Assembly (NCBI RefSeq): GCF_003048255.1
Contig: NZ_CP028487.1
Span: 2,542,001 to 2,606,000, forward strand
From: Yersinia massiliensis
Lineage (GTDB): Bacteria > Pseudomonadota > Gammaproteobacteria > Enterobacterales > Enterobacteriaceae
Length of the DNA stretch: 64,000 nucleotides
Reading direction: 5' to 3'
Of this stretch, positions 20,150-30,371 are shown in pieces. Numbering within the stretch: position 1 is the first letter of the stretch; each line of letters begins with the position of its first letter. A program made the translations under genes and the position numbers. The notes under the pieces were generated by a model. The model saw only the letters and a program-made list of their open reading frames with translations. It had not been told where the DNA came from and did no database searches.

Positions 20150-21253
20150 ATGAACTACCCGCAGCAACGTCGTTTCGATTTACCTAGACTGATGTTTGGG
20201 GTGATTTTCATTATGATAATGATCATCGCCAGTTTTTGGGTGGTACAGCCTTTTATTATGGGCTTTTCCTGGGCTGGTATGGTGGTGATTGCCACTTGGC
20301 CCCTGTTGGCTCGGCTGCAAAAACTCCTCTGGGGTAAACGATGGCTCGCAGTGGTCATCATGAGTCTACTGCTGATTCTGCTCTTTGTTATTCCCCTCGC
20401 ACTGTTGGTCAGTAGCTTAGTGGAAAATAGCGGTCCACTTATCCAATGGGCATCTAGCCCTTCTAATTTACGCATGCCGGATGTCACTTGGTTGCAGTCG
20501 GTCCCGATGGTGGGAGATAAACTGTACAGCACTTGGCATACACTCATTGCTGGCGGCGGCAATGTATTAATCGCCAAAGCTCAACCTTATATCGGTGCAG
20601 CCGCGACTTGGTTGGTGGCCCAAGCTGCTCATGTTGGTTATTTTTTAATTCATCTGGCATTAATGGTGCTGTTTAGCATTTTACTTTATATCCATGGTGA
20701 GCAAGTTGGTTTGGCTATTCGCCATTTCGCCGTTCGCGCAGCAGACAAACGCGGGGATGCGGTTGTGGTCTTGGCCGCGAAAGCCATTCGAGCCGTCGCA
20801 TTAGGTGTGGTGGTTACAGCGCTAGTACAAGCAATATTGGGCGGGATTGGCCTAGCCATTGCGGGTATTCAATATGCCACCCTCTTAACTGTGCTCATGT
20901 TTATCTGTTGTGTCGCTCAGCTTGGCCCCCTGTTGATACTGGTCCCCGCGATTATTTGGTTGTATTGGACCGGTGATACGACTTGGGGCACGGTATTGTT
21001 GGTATGGAGTTGTATCGTCGGGACCATGGACAATTTCTTGCGGCCATATCTTATCCGTATGGAAGCCGATATGCCGATGATCCTTATCCTCTCTGGTGTG
21101 ATTGGCGGCTTACTCTCATTTGGTATGATCGGGTTATTTATCGGCCCTGTTGTATTAGCGATTTCTTACCGCCTAACGGCGGCTTGGGTTAGTGAAGCCC
21201 CTGAACCAGAAGAAAGCATTAAAGAAGTTGCTAAGCATTTGGACGAGCTTTAG
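20150..21253 (+). CDS. ydiK: YdiK, AI-2E/PerM-type membrane transporter
   Basis: Inner-membrane protein of the AI-2 exporter (AI-2E, PerM/TqsA-like) family; the substrate is unknown. The ATG at 20150 gives 367 residues (MNYPQQRR), near the E. coli 370. The open frame extends 15 codons further upstream, but those codons are not family-like. About eight hydrophobic helices are visible. The conserved C-terminal half has ALVQAILGGIGLA and LILSGVIGGLLSFGMIGLFIGP. rprA lies downstream, as in E. coli. Confidence 0.88.
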   Translation: MNYPQQRRFDLPRLMFGVIFIMIMIIASFWVVQPFIMGFSWAGMVVIATWPLLARLQKLLWGKRWLAVVIMSLLLILLFVIPLALLVSSLVENSGPLIQWASSPSNLRMPDVTWLQSVPMVGDKLYSTWHTLIAGGGNVLIAKAQPYIGAAATWLVAQAAHVGYFLIHLALMVLFSILLYIHGEQVGLAIRHFAVRAADKRGDAVVVLAAKAIRAVALGVVVTALVQAILGGIGLAIAGIQYATLLTVLMFICCVAQLGPLLILVPAIIWLYWTGDTTWGTVLLVWSCIVGTMDNFLRPYLIRMEADMPMILILSGVIGGLLSFGMIGLFIGPVVLAISYRLTAAWVSEAPEPEESIKEVAKHLDEL

Positions 21254-21510
21254 TTTTTAAAGGGGGGGAATTATGCTACTCCCCCTCTAATATCCAGCAC
21301 CATTCGCTATTATATTAAATAATATCCTCGTTAATTCCCGATTTCTTATTCTTAGCCATCCATTGCATTAGTATTAAATAAGTTAATTATTAATAACCCT
21401 CCGAAATCACTTCAGTATGAAGTATTTGTTTTATCTATCTTATTCAGATGATTCTTAATGACTAACTCATGGAATTCTCATATTATTATTATGAGATATC
21501 GCTTTCCCCA
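21254..21510. other. Intergenic region between ydiK and rprA
   Basis: About 257 bases, very AT-rich. No gene. It must hold the rprA promoter; an inverted repeat CTCATATTATTATTATGAG (21478-21496) lies just upstream of the expected start. No RcsB box could be assigned confidently. Confidence 0.4.
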
Positions 21511-21618
21511 AGGCGTTTAAATAAATCATGGCACGATGCTTTATTTAAATATCTGTAATCGAATATACGAATTGCTGTGTGTAGTCTTTGCCTGTCACCT
21601 AAGACGGGCTTTTTTTTT
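21511..21618 (+). ncRNA. rprA: RprA small regulatory RNA
   Basis: Hfq-dependent sRNA; in E. coli it is made under Rcs control and activates rpoS translation. Bases 21567-21592 match E. coli RprA continuously, including GAATTGCTGTGTGTAGTC and the following TTTGCC. The terminator is GCCTGTC-ACCTAA-GACGGGC then nine T (21590-21618). The 5' end forms a perfect 10-bp stem, TTTAAATAAA (21516-21525) with TTTATTTAAA (21540-21549), replacing the E. coli 5' stem-loop at the same place. The 5' end near 21511 is an estimate. Downstream of ydiK, as in E. coli. Confidence 0.9.
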
Positions 21619-21708
21619 ATTATGATATTTTCATTCTCATTATCGTTAATCCTGCCAAGTTAACTATTCAACTATCGCTATTTTCAATTGACTTGTATTA
21701 GATACAGA

Positions 21709-21737
21709 TAAAAAATCCGCAGCTTGAACTGCGGATT
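21709..21737 (-). terminator. ppsA intrinsic terminator
   Basis: On the minus strand AATCCGCAG-TTCAAG-CTGCGGATT is followed by TTTTTT, 35 bases after the ppsA stop. Confidence 0.92.
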
Positions 21738-21771
21738 AATAGTGTTAGATAACTGATAGCACAGTGATTAA

Positions 21772-24156
21772 TCAGTGCTTCGCTTGTTGCGCTAAACTTA
21801 GCCAAGTTTGCACGACGGTATCAGGGTTAAGCGATAAACTGTCAATCCCTTGCTCCATCAACCATAACGCAAAATCTTCATGGTCCGACGGGCCTTGGCC
21901 GCAGATACCGACATATTTACCCTGTCGTTTTGCCGCCTGAATCGCCATTGATAACAGAGCCTTGACTGCCTCATTACGTTCATCAAACAACTCAGATACC
22001 ACGCCTGAATCGCGATCTAGCCCCAACGTCAGCTGAGTCATATCGTTTGAGCCAATTGAAAAACCATCAAAATGCGCTAAGAACTGGTCGGCCAACAGCG
22101 CATTAGATGGAATTTCGCACATCATAATGAGCTTCAAACCATTTTCGCCACGTTTCAGCCCTTGGCGCGCTAATTCAGCCACAACAGCCTCTGCCTGCGC
22201 CACGGTACGAACAAATGGCACCATCACTTCGACGTTGGTCAACCCCATCACATTGCGCACCCGTTTAACGGCTTCGCACTCCAACGCAAAACAATCGCGG
22301 AAACTGTCTGCGACATAACGCCCTGCGCCACGGAAGCCCAACATCGGATTCTCTTCATGGGGTTCATAGGCTTCACCGCCCACGAGATTTGCGTACTCGT
22401 TAGACTTGAAATCTGACAAACGCACAATCACACGTTTAGGCCAGAATGCCGCCCCTAAAGTTGAAATTCCTTCGGTCAAGCGACCCACATAAAACTCAAC
22501 CGGATCGTCATAGCCATTCATTAACGCTTTGATTTCAGCCTGAATCGCCGGTTCTTGCTTGTCGAACTCAAGCAGCGCTTTCGGGTGCACACCAATCATA
22601 CGGTTGATAATAAATTCCAAACGCGCCAAACCTACGCCCTCATTCGGCAAGCGGGCAAAGTCAAACGCGCGGTCTGGATTACCAACGTTCATCATTATTT
22701 TGAGGGGTAAATCTGGCAGCTCAGTAACCTGCGAGCTTTGAATTGAGAAGTCGAGTAGCTCGTGATACACGTAGCCCGTATCCCCTTCAGCGCAGGAAAC
22801 CGTGACATTCTGCCCCTCTTTCAACAGGTCCGTGGCGTTGCCACAACCCACGACAGCAGGGATGCCTAGCTCACGGGCAATAATCGCCGCATGACAGGTG
22901 CGACCGCCACGGTTAGTGACAATGGCCGCGGCTTTTTTCATGATCGGTTCCCAATCAGGGTCTGTCATGTCCGTCACCAGCACATCACCAGCCTGAATGC
23001 GATCCATCTCGCTGATATCATGAATGACCTTAACTGGCCCCGCACCAATACGATGGCCAATCGCACGCCCTTCGACCAACACATTGCTTTGGTTATTCAA
23101 TTGATAACGTTCCATCACTTGCTCGTTGGAACGCACCGTTTCGGGACGCGCCTGCACGATATACAGCTTGCCATTATGACCATCTTTGGCCCACTCGATG
23201 TCCATCGGACGGCCATAATGCTCTTCAATCAACAATGCCTGCCGCGCCAGCGCTTCAACTTCATCATCGCTAAGAGCGAAACGATTGCGTTGTGCCTCTG
23301 GTACATCTTCTATCTGAACCTGCTTACCATGCTCCTGGCTATCGGCATAGACCATGCGGATCTTTTTCGAACCCATATTTCGGCGCACTATCGCCGGCTT
23401 ATTGTTGCGCAGTGTCGGCTTGTGGACGTAAAACTCATCTGGGTTTACTGCCCCCTGCACCACCATTTCGCCTAAACCATGTGCCGCGGTGATAAATACC
23501 ACCTGATCAAAACCTGACTCAGTATCAATGGTAAACATCACACCGGAAGAAGCGAGATCTGAACGTACCATGCGTTGTACACCCGCAGATAACGCCACGC
23601 CACGGTGATCGTAACCCTGATGCACACGGTAAGAGATCGCGCGGTCGTTAAACAGTGAAGCGAAAACATGCTTGATGGCAATCATCACCGCATCAATTCC
23701 CTGCACATTGAGGAAGGTTTCTTGCTGACCCGCAAAAGAAGCATCCGGCATATCTTCGGCGGTTGCCGATGAGCGCACAGCAAAAGATGCTTCTGGCTCA
23801 CCGTCGGCTAACTGCTGATAGGCTTGATGGATGGATTGTTCGAATTCAGGATGGAATGGCGTCTCAATGACCCATTGACGAATCTGCGCGCCGGCTTTGG
23901 CCAATGCCGCAATATCATCAACGTCGGTCTGATCTAACAGTTGATAGATACGTTGGTTAACACCACTTTGCTCCAGAAAGTCATTAAACGCCTGAGCGGT
24001 TGTGGCGAAGCCATTGGGTACCGAAACACCCAGTTCAGAAAGGTTGGTTATCATTTCACCCAGGGAGGCATTCTTGCCGCCAACCCGATCAACATCTTGC
24101 ATGCCAAGCTGGTTGTACCAAAGCACATTACACAGGTTTAGGCCGTTGTTGGACAT
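21772..24156 (-). CDS. ppsA: Phosphoenolpyruvate synthase
   Basis: Makes PEP, AMP and phosphate from pyruvate, ATP and water for gluconeogenesis. The ATG at 24156 gives 794 residues (E. coli 792) and follows AGGA; the upstream 18 codons are not family-like. Order: N-terminal ATP-grasp nucleotide-binding domain ([30 protein letters not shown]), central phosphohistidine domain with [10 protein letters not shown], and C-terminal PEP/pyruvate barrel ending with [13 protein letters not shown] and [10 protein letters not shown]. Divergent from its regulator ppsR; a Cra-type site lies between. Confidence 0.98.
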   Translation of the reverse strand: MSNNGLNLCNVLWYNQLGMQDVDRVGGKNASLGEMITNLSELGVSVPNGFATTAQAFNDFLEQSGVNQRIYQLLDQTDVDDIAALAKAGAQIRQWVIETPFHPEFEQSIHQAYQQLADGEPEASFAVRSSATAEDMPDASFAGQQETFLNVQGIDAVMIAIKHVFASLFNDRAISYRVHQGYDHRGVALSAGVQRMVRSDLASSGVMFTIDTESGFDQVVFITAAHGLGEMVVQGAVNPDEFYVHKPTLRNNKPAIVRRNMGSKKIRMVYADSQEHGKQVQIEDVPEAQRNRFALSDDEVEALARQALLIEEHYGRPMDIEWAKDGHNGKLYIVQARPETVRSNEQVMERYQLNNQSNVLVEGRAIGHRIGAGPVKVIHDISEMDRIQAGDVLVTDMTDPDWEPIMKKAAAIVTNRGGRTCHAAIIARELGIPAVVGCGNATDLLKEGQNVTVSCAEGDTGYVYHELLDFSIQSSQVTELPDLPLKIMMNVGNPDRAFDFARLPNEGVGLARLEFIINRMIGVHPKALLEFDKQEPAIQAEIKALMNGYDDPVEFYVGRLTEGISTLGAAFWPKRVIVRLSDFKSNEYANLVGGEAYEPHEENPMLGFRGAGRYVADSFRDCFALECEAVKRVRNVMGLTNVEVMVPFVRTVAQAEAVVAELARQGLKRGENGLKLIMMCEIPSNALLADQFLAHFDGFSIGSNDMTQLTLGLDRDSGVVSELFDERNEAVKALLSMAIQAAKRQGKYVGICGQGPSDHEDFALWLMEQGIDSLSLNPDTVVQTWLSLAQQAKH

Positions 24157-24245
24157 CGAAACAATCCTTTTTACATTGTTTATAGTGACGATACCGTCTG
24201 TAGGGGACAAATCGTGATTACCGCAGCTGATAAATCAGCAACACC

Positions 24246-24429
24246 CAAAGTCATTGATGCGCAGATCGGCTGCAAACATCCCTGCAGCTTCAAATCCAAA
24301 GGGCATCTCCAAAGTCATTGGAGTTGCAGGTAGGCAGCAAACAAACGAATCCCGATGAGCTTACATCAGTAAGTGATTCGGGTGAGTGCGTGCCGCTAAC
24401 ACCCCTGCAGCTTCAAGGACGAAGGATAT
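24246..24429 (+). repeat. Full ERIC-type repeat preceded by an internally deleted copy
   Basis: The ppsA-ppsR gap (24157-24629) holds two adjacent repeats. The full copy (about 24307-24429) opens with CTCCAAAGTCATTGGAGTTG. Its core, ATCCCGATGAGCTTACATCA then GTAAGTGATTCGGGTGAG, is close to the classical ERIC centre. It ends ACCCCTGCAGCTTCAAGGAC. Just before it, 24246-24305 has matching ends (CAAAGTCATTG and CCCTGCAGCTTCAAATCC) but lacks the palindromic core. Confidence 0.85.
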
Positions 24430-24466
24430 GTTTTAGACTAGCATAATCATCCATACCCCATGGACA

Positions 24467-24480
24467 GGTGAATCGATCAA
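24467..24480 (+). promoter_or_regulatory. Cra (FruR)-type operator between ppsA and ppsR
   Basis: GGTGAATCGATCAA fits all positions of the E. coli Cra consensus RSTGAAWCSNTHHW. Cra activates ppsA in E. coli from an upstream site. Here it lies 311 bases from the ppsA ATG and about 150 from ppsR, so which gene it serves depends on unmapped start sites and on how far the repeats push the promoters apart. Confidence 0.6.
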
Positions 24481-24629
24481 GCCAACAAGAAAAGTTATTT
24501 TTGGGTGATTCTGGCAGCAAACACTTTACCGTGTTGCCGAATAAGGCACACTGATTGCGCTAAACTTGCACAATGATGGTCTTTTAAGGAAGGTCATTTA
24601 TCCCAACAGCAAAATATCGAGGAGTCCGC

Positions 24630-25451
24630 GTGGAGAGAAGTGTGTTTTATATTTCGGATGGGACAGCTATTACCGCAGAAGTTCTGGGGCATGCCGTTTT
24701 GTCACAATTTCCGGTTAAAGCCACCACCTTTACGTTGCCATTTGTTGAAAGTGCTGCCAGAGCACAAGAGGTTTGCCAAAAAATTAATGATATTTACCAA
24801 CAAACCGGCGTCAGACCACTGGTGTTTTATTCGATAATCAGCCCTGAGGTGCGGGAACTCATCCAGCACAGTGAAGGGTTCTGTCAAGACATCGTGCAGG
24901 CTTTGGTCGCACCGCTCCAGAGTGAACTTGGCGTCTCGCCACAACCCGTGCTTAATCGCACTCATGGTTTAACCGAAAGCAATCTCAGCAAATACGATGC
25001 TCGCATAGCCGCTATCGACTATGCTCTAGCCCACGATGATGGCATTTCTCTGCGTAATCTGGACCAAGCACAGGTGATTTTATTAGGCGTTTCCCGTTGT
25101 GGTAAAACCCCCACCAGCCTCTATTTAGCCATGCAATTTGGAATTCGTGCTGCCAACTATCCCTTTATCGCCGATGATATGGATAATTTGCAGCTTCCTG
25201 CCGCACTGAAACCCTTTCAGCACAAACTATTTGGCCTGACAATTAACCCTGAGCGTCTGGCGGCTATTCGCGAAGAACGACGAGAAAATAGCCGTTACGC
25301 ATCACTGCGCCAATGCCGAATGGAAGTAGGTGAAGTCGAAGCATTATTTCGTAAAAATCAGATTCGCTATCTGAATTCTACCAACTACTCTGTGGAAGAG
25401 ATCTCCACCAAAATTCTGGATATATTGGGGCTAAGCCGCCGGATGTTCTGA
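24630..25451 (+). CDS. ppsR: PEP synthase regulatory protein PpsR (kinase/pyrophosphorylase)
   Basis: Bifunctional ADP-dependent kinase and phosphate-dependent pyrophosphorylase that switches PpsA off and on by phosphorylating a threonine next to the catalytic histidine. DUF299 family, 273 residues. The P-loop GVSRCGKT is at 153-160, and the N-terminus [12 protein letters not shown] is typical. The start is GTG at 24630, preceded by GAGGAG. Divergent from its target ppsA, with aroH downstream. Confidence 0.95.
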   Translation: MERSVFYISDGTAITAEVLGHAVLSQFPVKATTFTLPFVESAARAQEVCQKINDIYQQTGVRPLVFYSIISPEVRELIQHSEGFCQDIVQALVAPLQSELGVSPQPVLNRTHGLTESNLSKYDARIAAIDYALAHDDGISLRNLDQAQVILLGVSRCGKTPTSLYLAMQFGIRAANYPFIADDMDNLQLPAALKPFQHKLFGLTINPERLAAIREERRENSRYASLRQCRMEVGEVEALFRKNQIRYLNSTNYSVEEISTKILDILGLSRRMF

Positions 25452-25545
25452 TTGATTATTCGCCAAATTTATTATTTGTAATTTATTTTATAAAAATTCG
25501 TATTAATAGCGGGAAGGCGGTTGAATTCATCGCATTTTGGTTTAT

Positions 25546-25561
25546 TGTGATCGCCATCACT
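25546..25561 (+). promoter_or_regulatory. CRP-like palindrome upstream of aroH
   Basis: TGTGATCGCCATCACT matches the CRP pattern TGTGA-N6-TCACA with one mismatch. It lies 46-61 bases before the aroH ATG. No CTAG-type TrpR half-site is visible in the 155-base gap, although TrpR controls aroH in E. coli. CRP binding here is inferred from the pattern alone. Confidence 0.4.
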
Positions 25562-25606
25562 TCTCGGTATTCCTGCCGCAGAGAAGAACAGATTTAGAGA
25601 CTTTCC

Positions 25607-26653
25607 ATGCACAAAACAGATGAACTGCGGACCGCGCGCATCGACAGCTTAGTTACGCCATTACAACTGGCGGAAAAGTTGCCGATCTCTGAGGCCATTG
25701 CAGATAACGTGACAGCGTCACGTAAACGGATTGAGAAAATACTCACCGGTGAAGACCCACGCCTGTTAGTTGTTGTTGGCCCTTGTTCTATTCATGACCT
25801 TGATGCTGCCATTGATTATGCTACACGCTTGAATGTATTACGTGAGCGTTATCAAGACAGCCTCGAAATCGTCATGCGCACTTACTTCGAAAAACCACGC
25901 ACCGTCGTGGGCTGGAAAGGGTTGATTTCCGACCCTGCTCTTGATGGTTCTTGTCAGGTCAATCTTGGTATGGAGATGGCACGTCGATTGTTGCTGGCAG
26001 TCAATGAACTAGGGCTACCGACCGCAACCGAATTCTTAGATATGGTGACCGGTCAATACATCGCCGACCTAATCAGTTGGGGCGCAATTGGCGCGCGGAC
26101 CACTGAAAGCCAAATTCACCGAGAAATGGCCTCTGCACTCTCTTGTCCTGTCGGTTTCAAAAATGGGACTGACGGTAATACTCGTATTGCCATTGATGCT
26201 ATCCGTGCCTCTCAGGCCAGCCATATGTTTTTATCACCTGATAAAAATGGCCAGATGACGATTTACCAAACTAGCGGGAATCCTTACGGGCACATCATTA
26301 TGCGTGGCGGTAAAACCCCTAACTATGGCGCATCAGATATCGCAGCCGCTTGTGACAGCTTACGTGAGTTTGATTTACCGGAGCATTTGGTGGTGGATTT
26401 CAGCCACGGCAATTGCCAGAAAATGCACCGTCGCCAACTGGAAGTTGCTGCCGATGTCGGTCAGCAGATCCGCAACGGCTCAACCGCTATCGTCGGAGTG
26501 ATGGCCGAAAGCTTCTTGATCGAAGGAACGCAGAAAATCGTTGCCGGACAACCGCTGACCTATGGGCAATCTATCACTGACCCATGCCTGAATTGGGCCG
26601 ATACCGAGCAACTGTTGAGCTTACTGGCCGATGCTGTTAGTAGCCGATTTTAA
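25607..26653 (+). CDS. aroH: 3-deoxy-D-arabino-heptulosonate 7-phosphate (DAHP) synthase, AroH type
   Basis: Condenses PEP with erythrose 4-phosphate, the first step of the shikimate pathway. 348 residues, as in E. coli AroH. Conserved blocks include VVGPCSIHD, RTYFEKPRTVVGWKG, GARTTESQIHREMASALS, GFKNGTDG and VDFSHGNCQK. The start MHKTDELRTARIDSLVTP is closest to AroH (tryptophan-sensitive) rather than AroF or AroG. Position beside ppsR supports this. Feedback by tryptophan is inferred from orthology. Confidence 0.93.
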   Translation: MHKTDELRTARIDSLVTPLQLAEKLPISEAIADNVTASRKRIEKILTGEDPRLLVVVGPCSIHDLDAAIDYATRLNVLRERYQDSLEIVMRTYFEKPRTVVGWKGLISDPALDGSCQVNLGMEMARRLLLAVNELGLPTATEFLDMVTGQYIADLISWGAIGARTTESQIHREMASALSCPVGFKNGTDGNTRIAIDAIRASQASHMFLSPDKNGQMTIYQTSGNPYGHIIMRGGKTPNYGASDIAAACDSLREFDLPEHLVVDFSHGNCQKMHRRQLEVAADVGQQIRNGSTAIVGVMAESFLIEGTQKIVAGQPLTYGQSITDPCLNWADTEQLLSLLADAVSSRF

Positions 26654-26659
26654 CTCGCG

Positions 26660-26720
26660 CAGTGATAGAGCAGAACAAAAGGCCCAATGGGTCCCTCAAT
26701 AAGCTTCTGTTCTATCACTG
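26660..26720 (+). terminator. Imperfect long hairpin after aroH
   Basis: CAGTGATAGA..AGAACA (26660-26677) pairs with TGTTCTATCACTG (26708-26720), with a small bulge and an inner GGCCC/GGGTCC hairpin. It lies between converging aroH and selO. There is no clear T-run, so terminator function is tentative. Confidence 0.45.
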
Positions 26721-26774
26721 TATTAAGTCATATCACTGCATTTAGTCATCTGAAGTGTGTAGCGTTAGCGAACA

Positions 26775-28268
26775 TTAGCTTGAGCAAGAGATTTCCAGAT
26801 GCTTTCCCCAATCGGGCGGTAAAGCCGCAAGGTCATCAAACTCAGGCTGATCAGCGAAGGGTTGCTGCAATGCCTGATGCAAACGCTGCAATGGCTGTAT
26901 ATCCTCTATTTCCGCGTGCTCAATCGCGTGCTGAGCCAAATAGTTACGCAAAATATACTTTGGATTCACTGCTTTCATGAGCAGCTGACGCTGAGCATCC
27001 TCTACCGATTCTTGTTTCAAGCGTGAACGATAGCGGTTGTACCAGCTGTCAAAGCTAGCTCTATCAACAAAATCATCCCGCAATGGCGATTGCGCCGAAT
27101 TGACTTCAACCTCGCTCAACAAACGGAATGTACGAGTATAATCGCGACCTTCTATGATCATTAAGCTCAATAATTCCGTCAACAAATCATTATCTTGCTC
27201 GTTTTTTTCAGTAAAGCCCAACTTAGCACGCATCTGTTGACCATAAGCGGCCATAAGCTCCGGTTCATATGCCTCTAGTGCCAACTCTAATTGCTGCACT
27301 GACATCAAGCCAGACAGCGCTTGCCCTAACCGATGCAGGTTCCATAGCGCAACAGCAGGTTGATTATCGAATGCATATCGACCTTGGTGATCGGAGTGAT
27401 TGCAGATATAGCCTGGGACATAATCATCAAGAAAACCGAATGGGCCATAATCCATAGTGATACCCAGAATCGACATATTATCGGTATTCATCACACCATG
27501 GGCAAAACCGACGGTTTGCCAGTGGGCCATTAAACGCGCAGTGCGTTTGACGACGTCGGTAAACCACAATAAGTAAACCTCTGATTGCCCTACCCACTGC
27601 GGCCAATGGCGAGCAATAACGTAGTCTGCAAGTTGCTTAACCTGCTCAGGTTGTTGCCGATAATAAAAATGCTCGAAATGGCCGAAACGCACATGGCTTT
27701 CAGCCACCCGCAATAGCATCGCACCGCGCTCTGGTTGCTCACGATAAACAGGATGATTACTGGTGACGATGGTCAATGCTCGGGTGGTTGGTATCCCCAA
27801 ATGGTGCAAGGCTTCTGAGGCCAAAAACTCTCTGACCACAGAACGCAACACGGCACGGCCATCTCCCATTCGCGAATAGGGGGTTAGACCCGCACCTTTC
27901 AAATGCCAATCCATGCTGCGGCCATCACTGAGTTGCTGCTCCCCCAGCAAAATACCGCGTCCATCACCCAACTGGCCCGCCCACATACCAAATTGGTGAC
28001 CACTGTAGACTTGCGCCAACGGCTCCATACCGGGTAAAACCGCATCGCCCGACCAGATAGCCGCTTTGGGGCCACTAAACCAACTGGCATCTAACCCCAG
28101 TTCTCGCGCCAATGGCTCACTATGATAGAGCAACCGCGCGCCTTTTAATGGCGTGGGTGCTAATGGCGTATAGAAACCCTGCAATTGATGTGCGTAGCTG
28201 TTCTTAAATTGTGGTGCATTATCGAACTCGAGCGTGTTATTAGCGCCAGCAATATTATCTGAGACCAT
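26775..28268 (-). CDS. selO: SelO (YdiU) pseudokinase-fold protein AMPylator
   Basis: Selenoprotein-O family; the E. coli enzyme transfers AMP to proteins and helps against oxidative stress. 497 residues (E. coli 478), extended slightly at the N-terminus. Conserved blocks are [39 protein letters not shown] and [13 protein letters not shown] with the active-site Asp. It ends [14 protein letters not shown]; the conserved C-terminal Cys is where animal SelO carries selenocysteine. Its ATG overlaps the lplA stop by one base (TAATG) with GGAGG upstream, so the two are probably coupled. Confidence 0.93.
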   Translation of the reverse strand: MVSDNIAGANNTLEFDNAPQFKNSYAHQLQGFYTPLAPTPLKGARLLYHSEPLARELGLDASWFSGPKAAIWSGDAVLPGMEPLAQVYSGHQFGMWAGQLGDGRGILLGEQQLSDGRSMDWHLKGAGLTPYSRMGDGRAVLRSVVREFLASEALHHLGIPTTRALTIVTSNHPVYREQPERGAMLLRVAESHVRFGHFEHFYYRQQPEQVKQLADYVIARHWPQWVGQSEVYLLWFTDVVKRTARLMAHWQTVGFAHGVMNTDNMSILGITMDYGPFGFLDDYVPGYICNHSDHQGRYAFDNQPAVALWNLHRLGQALSGLMSVQQLELALEAYEPELMAAYGQQMRAKLGFTEKNEQDNDLLTELLSLMIIEGRDYTRTFRLLSEVEVNSAQSPLRDDFVDRASFDSWYNRYRSRLKQESVEDAQRQLLMKAVNPKYILRNYLAQHAIEHAEIEDIQPLQRLHQALQQPFADQPEFDDLAALPPDWGKHLEISCSS

Positions 28269-29284
28269 TACCGTAATACCTCCACCAGCCAGTGCTGAAC
28301 TTGCTGCAACTCAGCTTGCGACTCAGGGAAATCATCACTTAATTGCTCACACACAGCGTGGATGGCATCCGGCTGATATGCCACTCCTTGCAAGCGATCT
28401 GCCAATGCCTCCAATGGCGCTGGATTCAAACTGTCAGTAAAGATTTGGCAGCGATCGATTGCACCCTGTAATACATCAAAATGTAGCTCAATTCCGCCCC
28501 AAGCAAAGCGGGTATCGACCAAATGGCTAAAAGCGGGTGCCTGACCGAAATTCCATGCCCAACTGCTCTGTTTGGCAAATTGCTCCACGAAACCCGGTAG
28601 GTCAGGCAAAGCCTGTGGCGAGATGATTTCTGCGGCAACTGTCTCATCGTAATAATCGAAGAATGACTGTTCAATGGCAGCACAAATTTGCTGGTGGTCG
28701 ATCCCCGGTAACAGTTCCACTAAATTGGTGACTCGTGAGCGTACCGAGGTAATCCCTTTCGCCTGCAATTTTTTAGGATCGGGGTTGAGGTAATCTGCCA
28801 AACGGTTCAGATCAGCACTCAGCAATAGCGTGCCATGATGGAAGCCTCGATCTTTGGTTTCTTTATAAGCTGAACCCGACACTTTACGCTCGCCATCCTC
28901 TTTGATCACCACGAGGTCATTACGGCCGGAAGCCGTAGCTTGAATGCCCAATGAGGACAGTGCATTGAGAATAATTTGAGTGGATATGGTTTTATCGTAT
29001 TCCGGTTTACCCGCCATAAAGGTAAAACAGGTATTGCCCAAGTCATGAAAAACGGCCCCGCCACCGCTGCTACGGCGTGCCAACTTCACGCCATCTTGCT
29101 CCATACGCCGAGTATTACACTCTTTCCACGGATTCTGGGCGCGGCCAATGACCACAGTATTCGCGTTTCTCCACAAAAAAAGTACCCGCTGATCAGGGGA
29201 CATTTGGCGGAAAATACACTCTTCTACCGCCAGATTAAACCAAGGGTCATAAGAGTCAGAAATGAGTAAGCGAAGGGATGACAT
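28268..29284 (-). CDS. lplA: Lipoate-protein ligase A
   Basis: Activates free lipoate with ATP and attaches it to 2-oxoacid dehydrogenases and the glycine cleavage H protein. 338 residues, equal to E. coli LplA. Contains [12 protein letters not shown], the catalytic-lysine motif RKVSGSAYK (Lys134), and an accessory C-terminal domain from about residue 250. In E. coli lplA maps elsewhere on the chromosome, so its pairing with selO here is a lineage-specific arrangement. Confidence 0.95.
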   Translation of the reverse strand: MSSLRLLISDSYDPWFNLAVEECIFRQMSPDQRVLFLWRNANTVVIGRAQNPWKECNTRRMEQDGVKLARRSSGGGAVFHDLGNTCFTFMAGKPEYDKTISTQIILNALSSLGIQATASGRNDLVVIKEDGERKVSGSAYKETKDRGFHHGTLLLSADLNRLADYLNPDPKKLQAKGITSVRSRVTNLVELLPGIDHQQICAAIEQSFFDYYDETVAAEIISPQALPDLPGFVEQFAKQSSWAWNFGQAPAFSHLVDTRFAWGGIELHFDVLQGAIDRCQIFTDSLNPAPLEALADRLQGVAYQPDAIHAVCEQLSDDFPESQAELQQVQHWLVEVLR

Positions 29285-29375
29285 AAACGCGGCTCCGAAC
29301 CAAAATAGGCAGCCACTAAGATAACATAACCCGTGCCGATATCTTCAGGTTGAACCTATCGATTCAATATCCTAC

Positions 29376-29840
29376 TTAGATACGGCGCGCTTGCCAGTAG
29401 ACACGTTTCCAGTACACATTTTCTAGCGATGAGCGGATAACGCCTTTACTGGTTGAAGCGTGAATGAATTCATCATTAGTATCGTATATACCGACATGTA
29501 GCCCATTCTGACCGCTACCAGTTTTGAAGAAGACTAAATCGCCGGGCATCAACTCATCACGAGAGACTTTCGTCCCAAGTGTGGTTTGTGCCACTGTCGT
29601 GCGGGGTAATTGCATATCAAAACGATCGCGGAACGTACGGTAAACAAATCCAGAGCAATCAACGCCGCGCTGATCCAATCCACCATTACGATAAGGCGTA
29701 CCTTCCCATTGACGCAATTGCTCGTTCAGTTTGGCAACCACCACAATAGAATCAGACAAATGACCACTTGGTGTCGGAGCATGGCTGCTACAACCGGCTA
29801 GAATCATGCTGACCAGAAAGATCCAGAAACGCATCCGCAT
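29376..29840 (-). CDS. nlpC: NlpC, outer-membrane C40 (NlpC/P60) lipoprotein
   Basis: Predicted peptidoglycan endopeptidase-type lipoprotein; 154 residues, as in E. coli. The lipobox is LAGC, with lipidated Cys17. The catalytic set is Cys62 in VDCSGF, His114 in GLHVG and His126 in FIHAS. Position after the btu genes is partly conserved, but in this window the arn operon separates it from btuD. It starts 144 bases after the arnF stop, on the same strand. Confidence 0.93.
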   Translation of the reverse strand: MRMRFWIFLVSMILAGCSSHAPTPSGHLSDSIVVVAKLNEQLRQWEGTPYRNGGLDQRGVDCSGFVYRTFRDRFDMQLPRTTVAQTTLGTKVSRDELMPGDLVFFKTGSGQNGLHVGIYDTNDEFIHASTSKGVIRSSLENVYWKRVYWQARRI

Positions 29841-29984
29841 CGATATTTCACCAAGGGTAAGGGCTCAGCCAATTCACCGGACAACGAGATTTACGGCGGG
29901 ACATCTGGCTAGCAACAGGCATCATTAGGGCTAATTTAGCTATCGAGTGCGGAAAAAACAAGTTATATGAATGAGATAATGGCT

Positions 29985-30371
29985 TTAATCAACTTTAAGC
30001 TGTTTTGAATTGACCAACCAGATGCCCAATAGAATGAAACCTGCCCCGATCGTTTTCAGTAGCGTTGCTGGCTCATTGAACCAAGGTAGTAACACCGCGG
30101 CCAAATAAACCAGTGCGTAGCTGAGACTGAGTAGCGGGTAAGCACGATTGAGAGGCAAGTATTTTAAGGCAAAAAACCAGCATAGCATGGAGAAAGCATA
30201 CCCTATCAGCCCCAAGGTCACTGCGAATAATTGTGTAAGATGGCGCGCTAAAAATTCCGCATTGATATCAGCTAAAGACATCAAAGGCGTGTGCATCATC
30301 CCCCACTTCAACATTAATTGGGCCAGCGTCACCAATACCACACTGCCAATTCCCCACAGATAACCTTTCAT
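29985..30371 (-). CDS. arnF: ArnF, undecaprenyl-P-L-Ara4N flippase subunit
   Basis: EmrE-like small membrane protein that, with ArnE, flips undecaprenyl-phosphate-Ara4N to the periplasmic side. The ATG at 30371 gives 128 residues, the E. coli length; a longer upstream frame would run inside arnE. Four hydrophobic helices are visible, with [18 protein letters not shown]. It overlaps the arnE stop by one base (TGATG). Last gene of the arn operon. Confidence 0.95.
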   Translation of the reverse strand: MKGYLWGIGSVVLVTLAQLMLKWGMMHTPLMSLADINAEFLARHLTQLFAVTLGLIGYAFSMLCWFFALKYLPLNRAYPLLSLSYALVYLAAVLLPWFNEPATLLKTIGAGFILLGIWLVNSKQLKVD

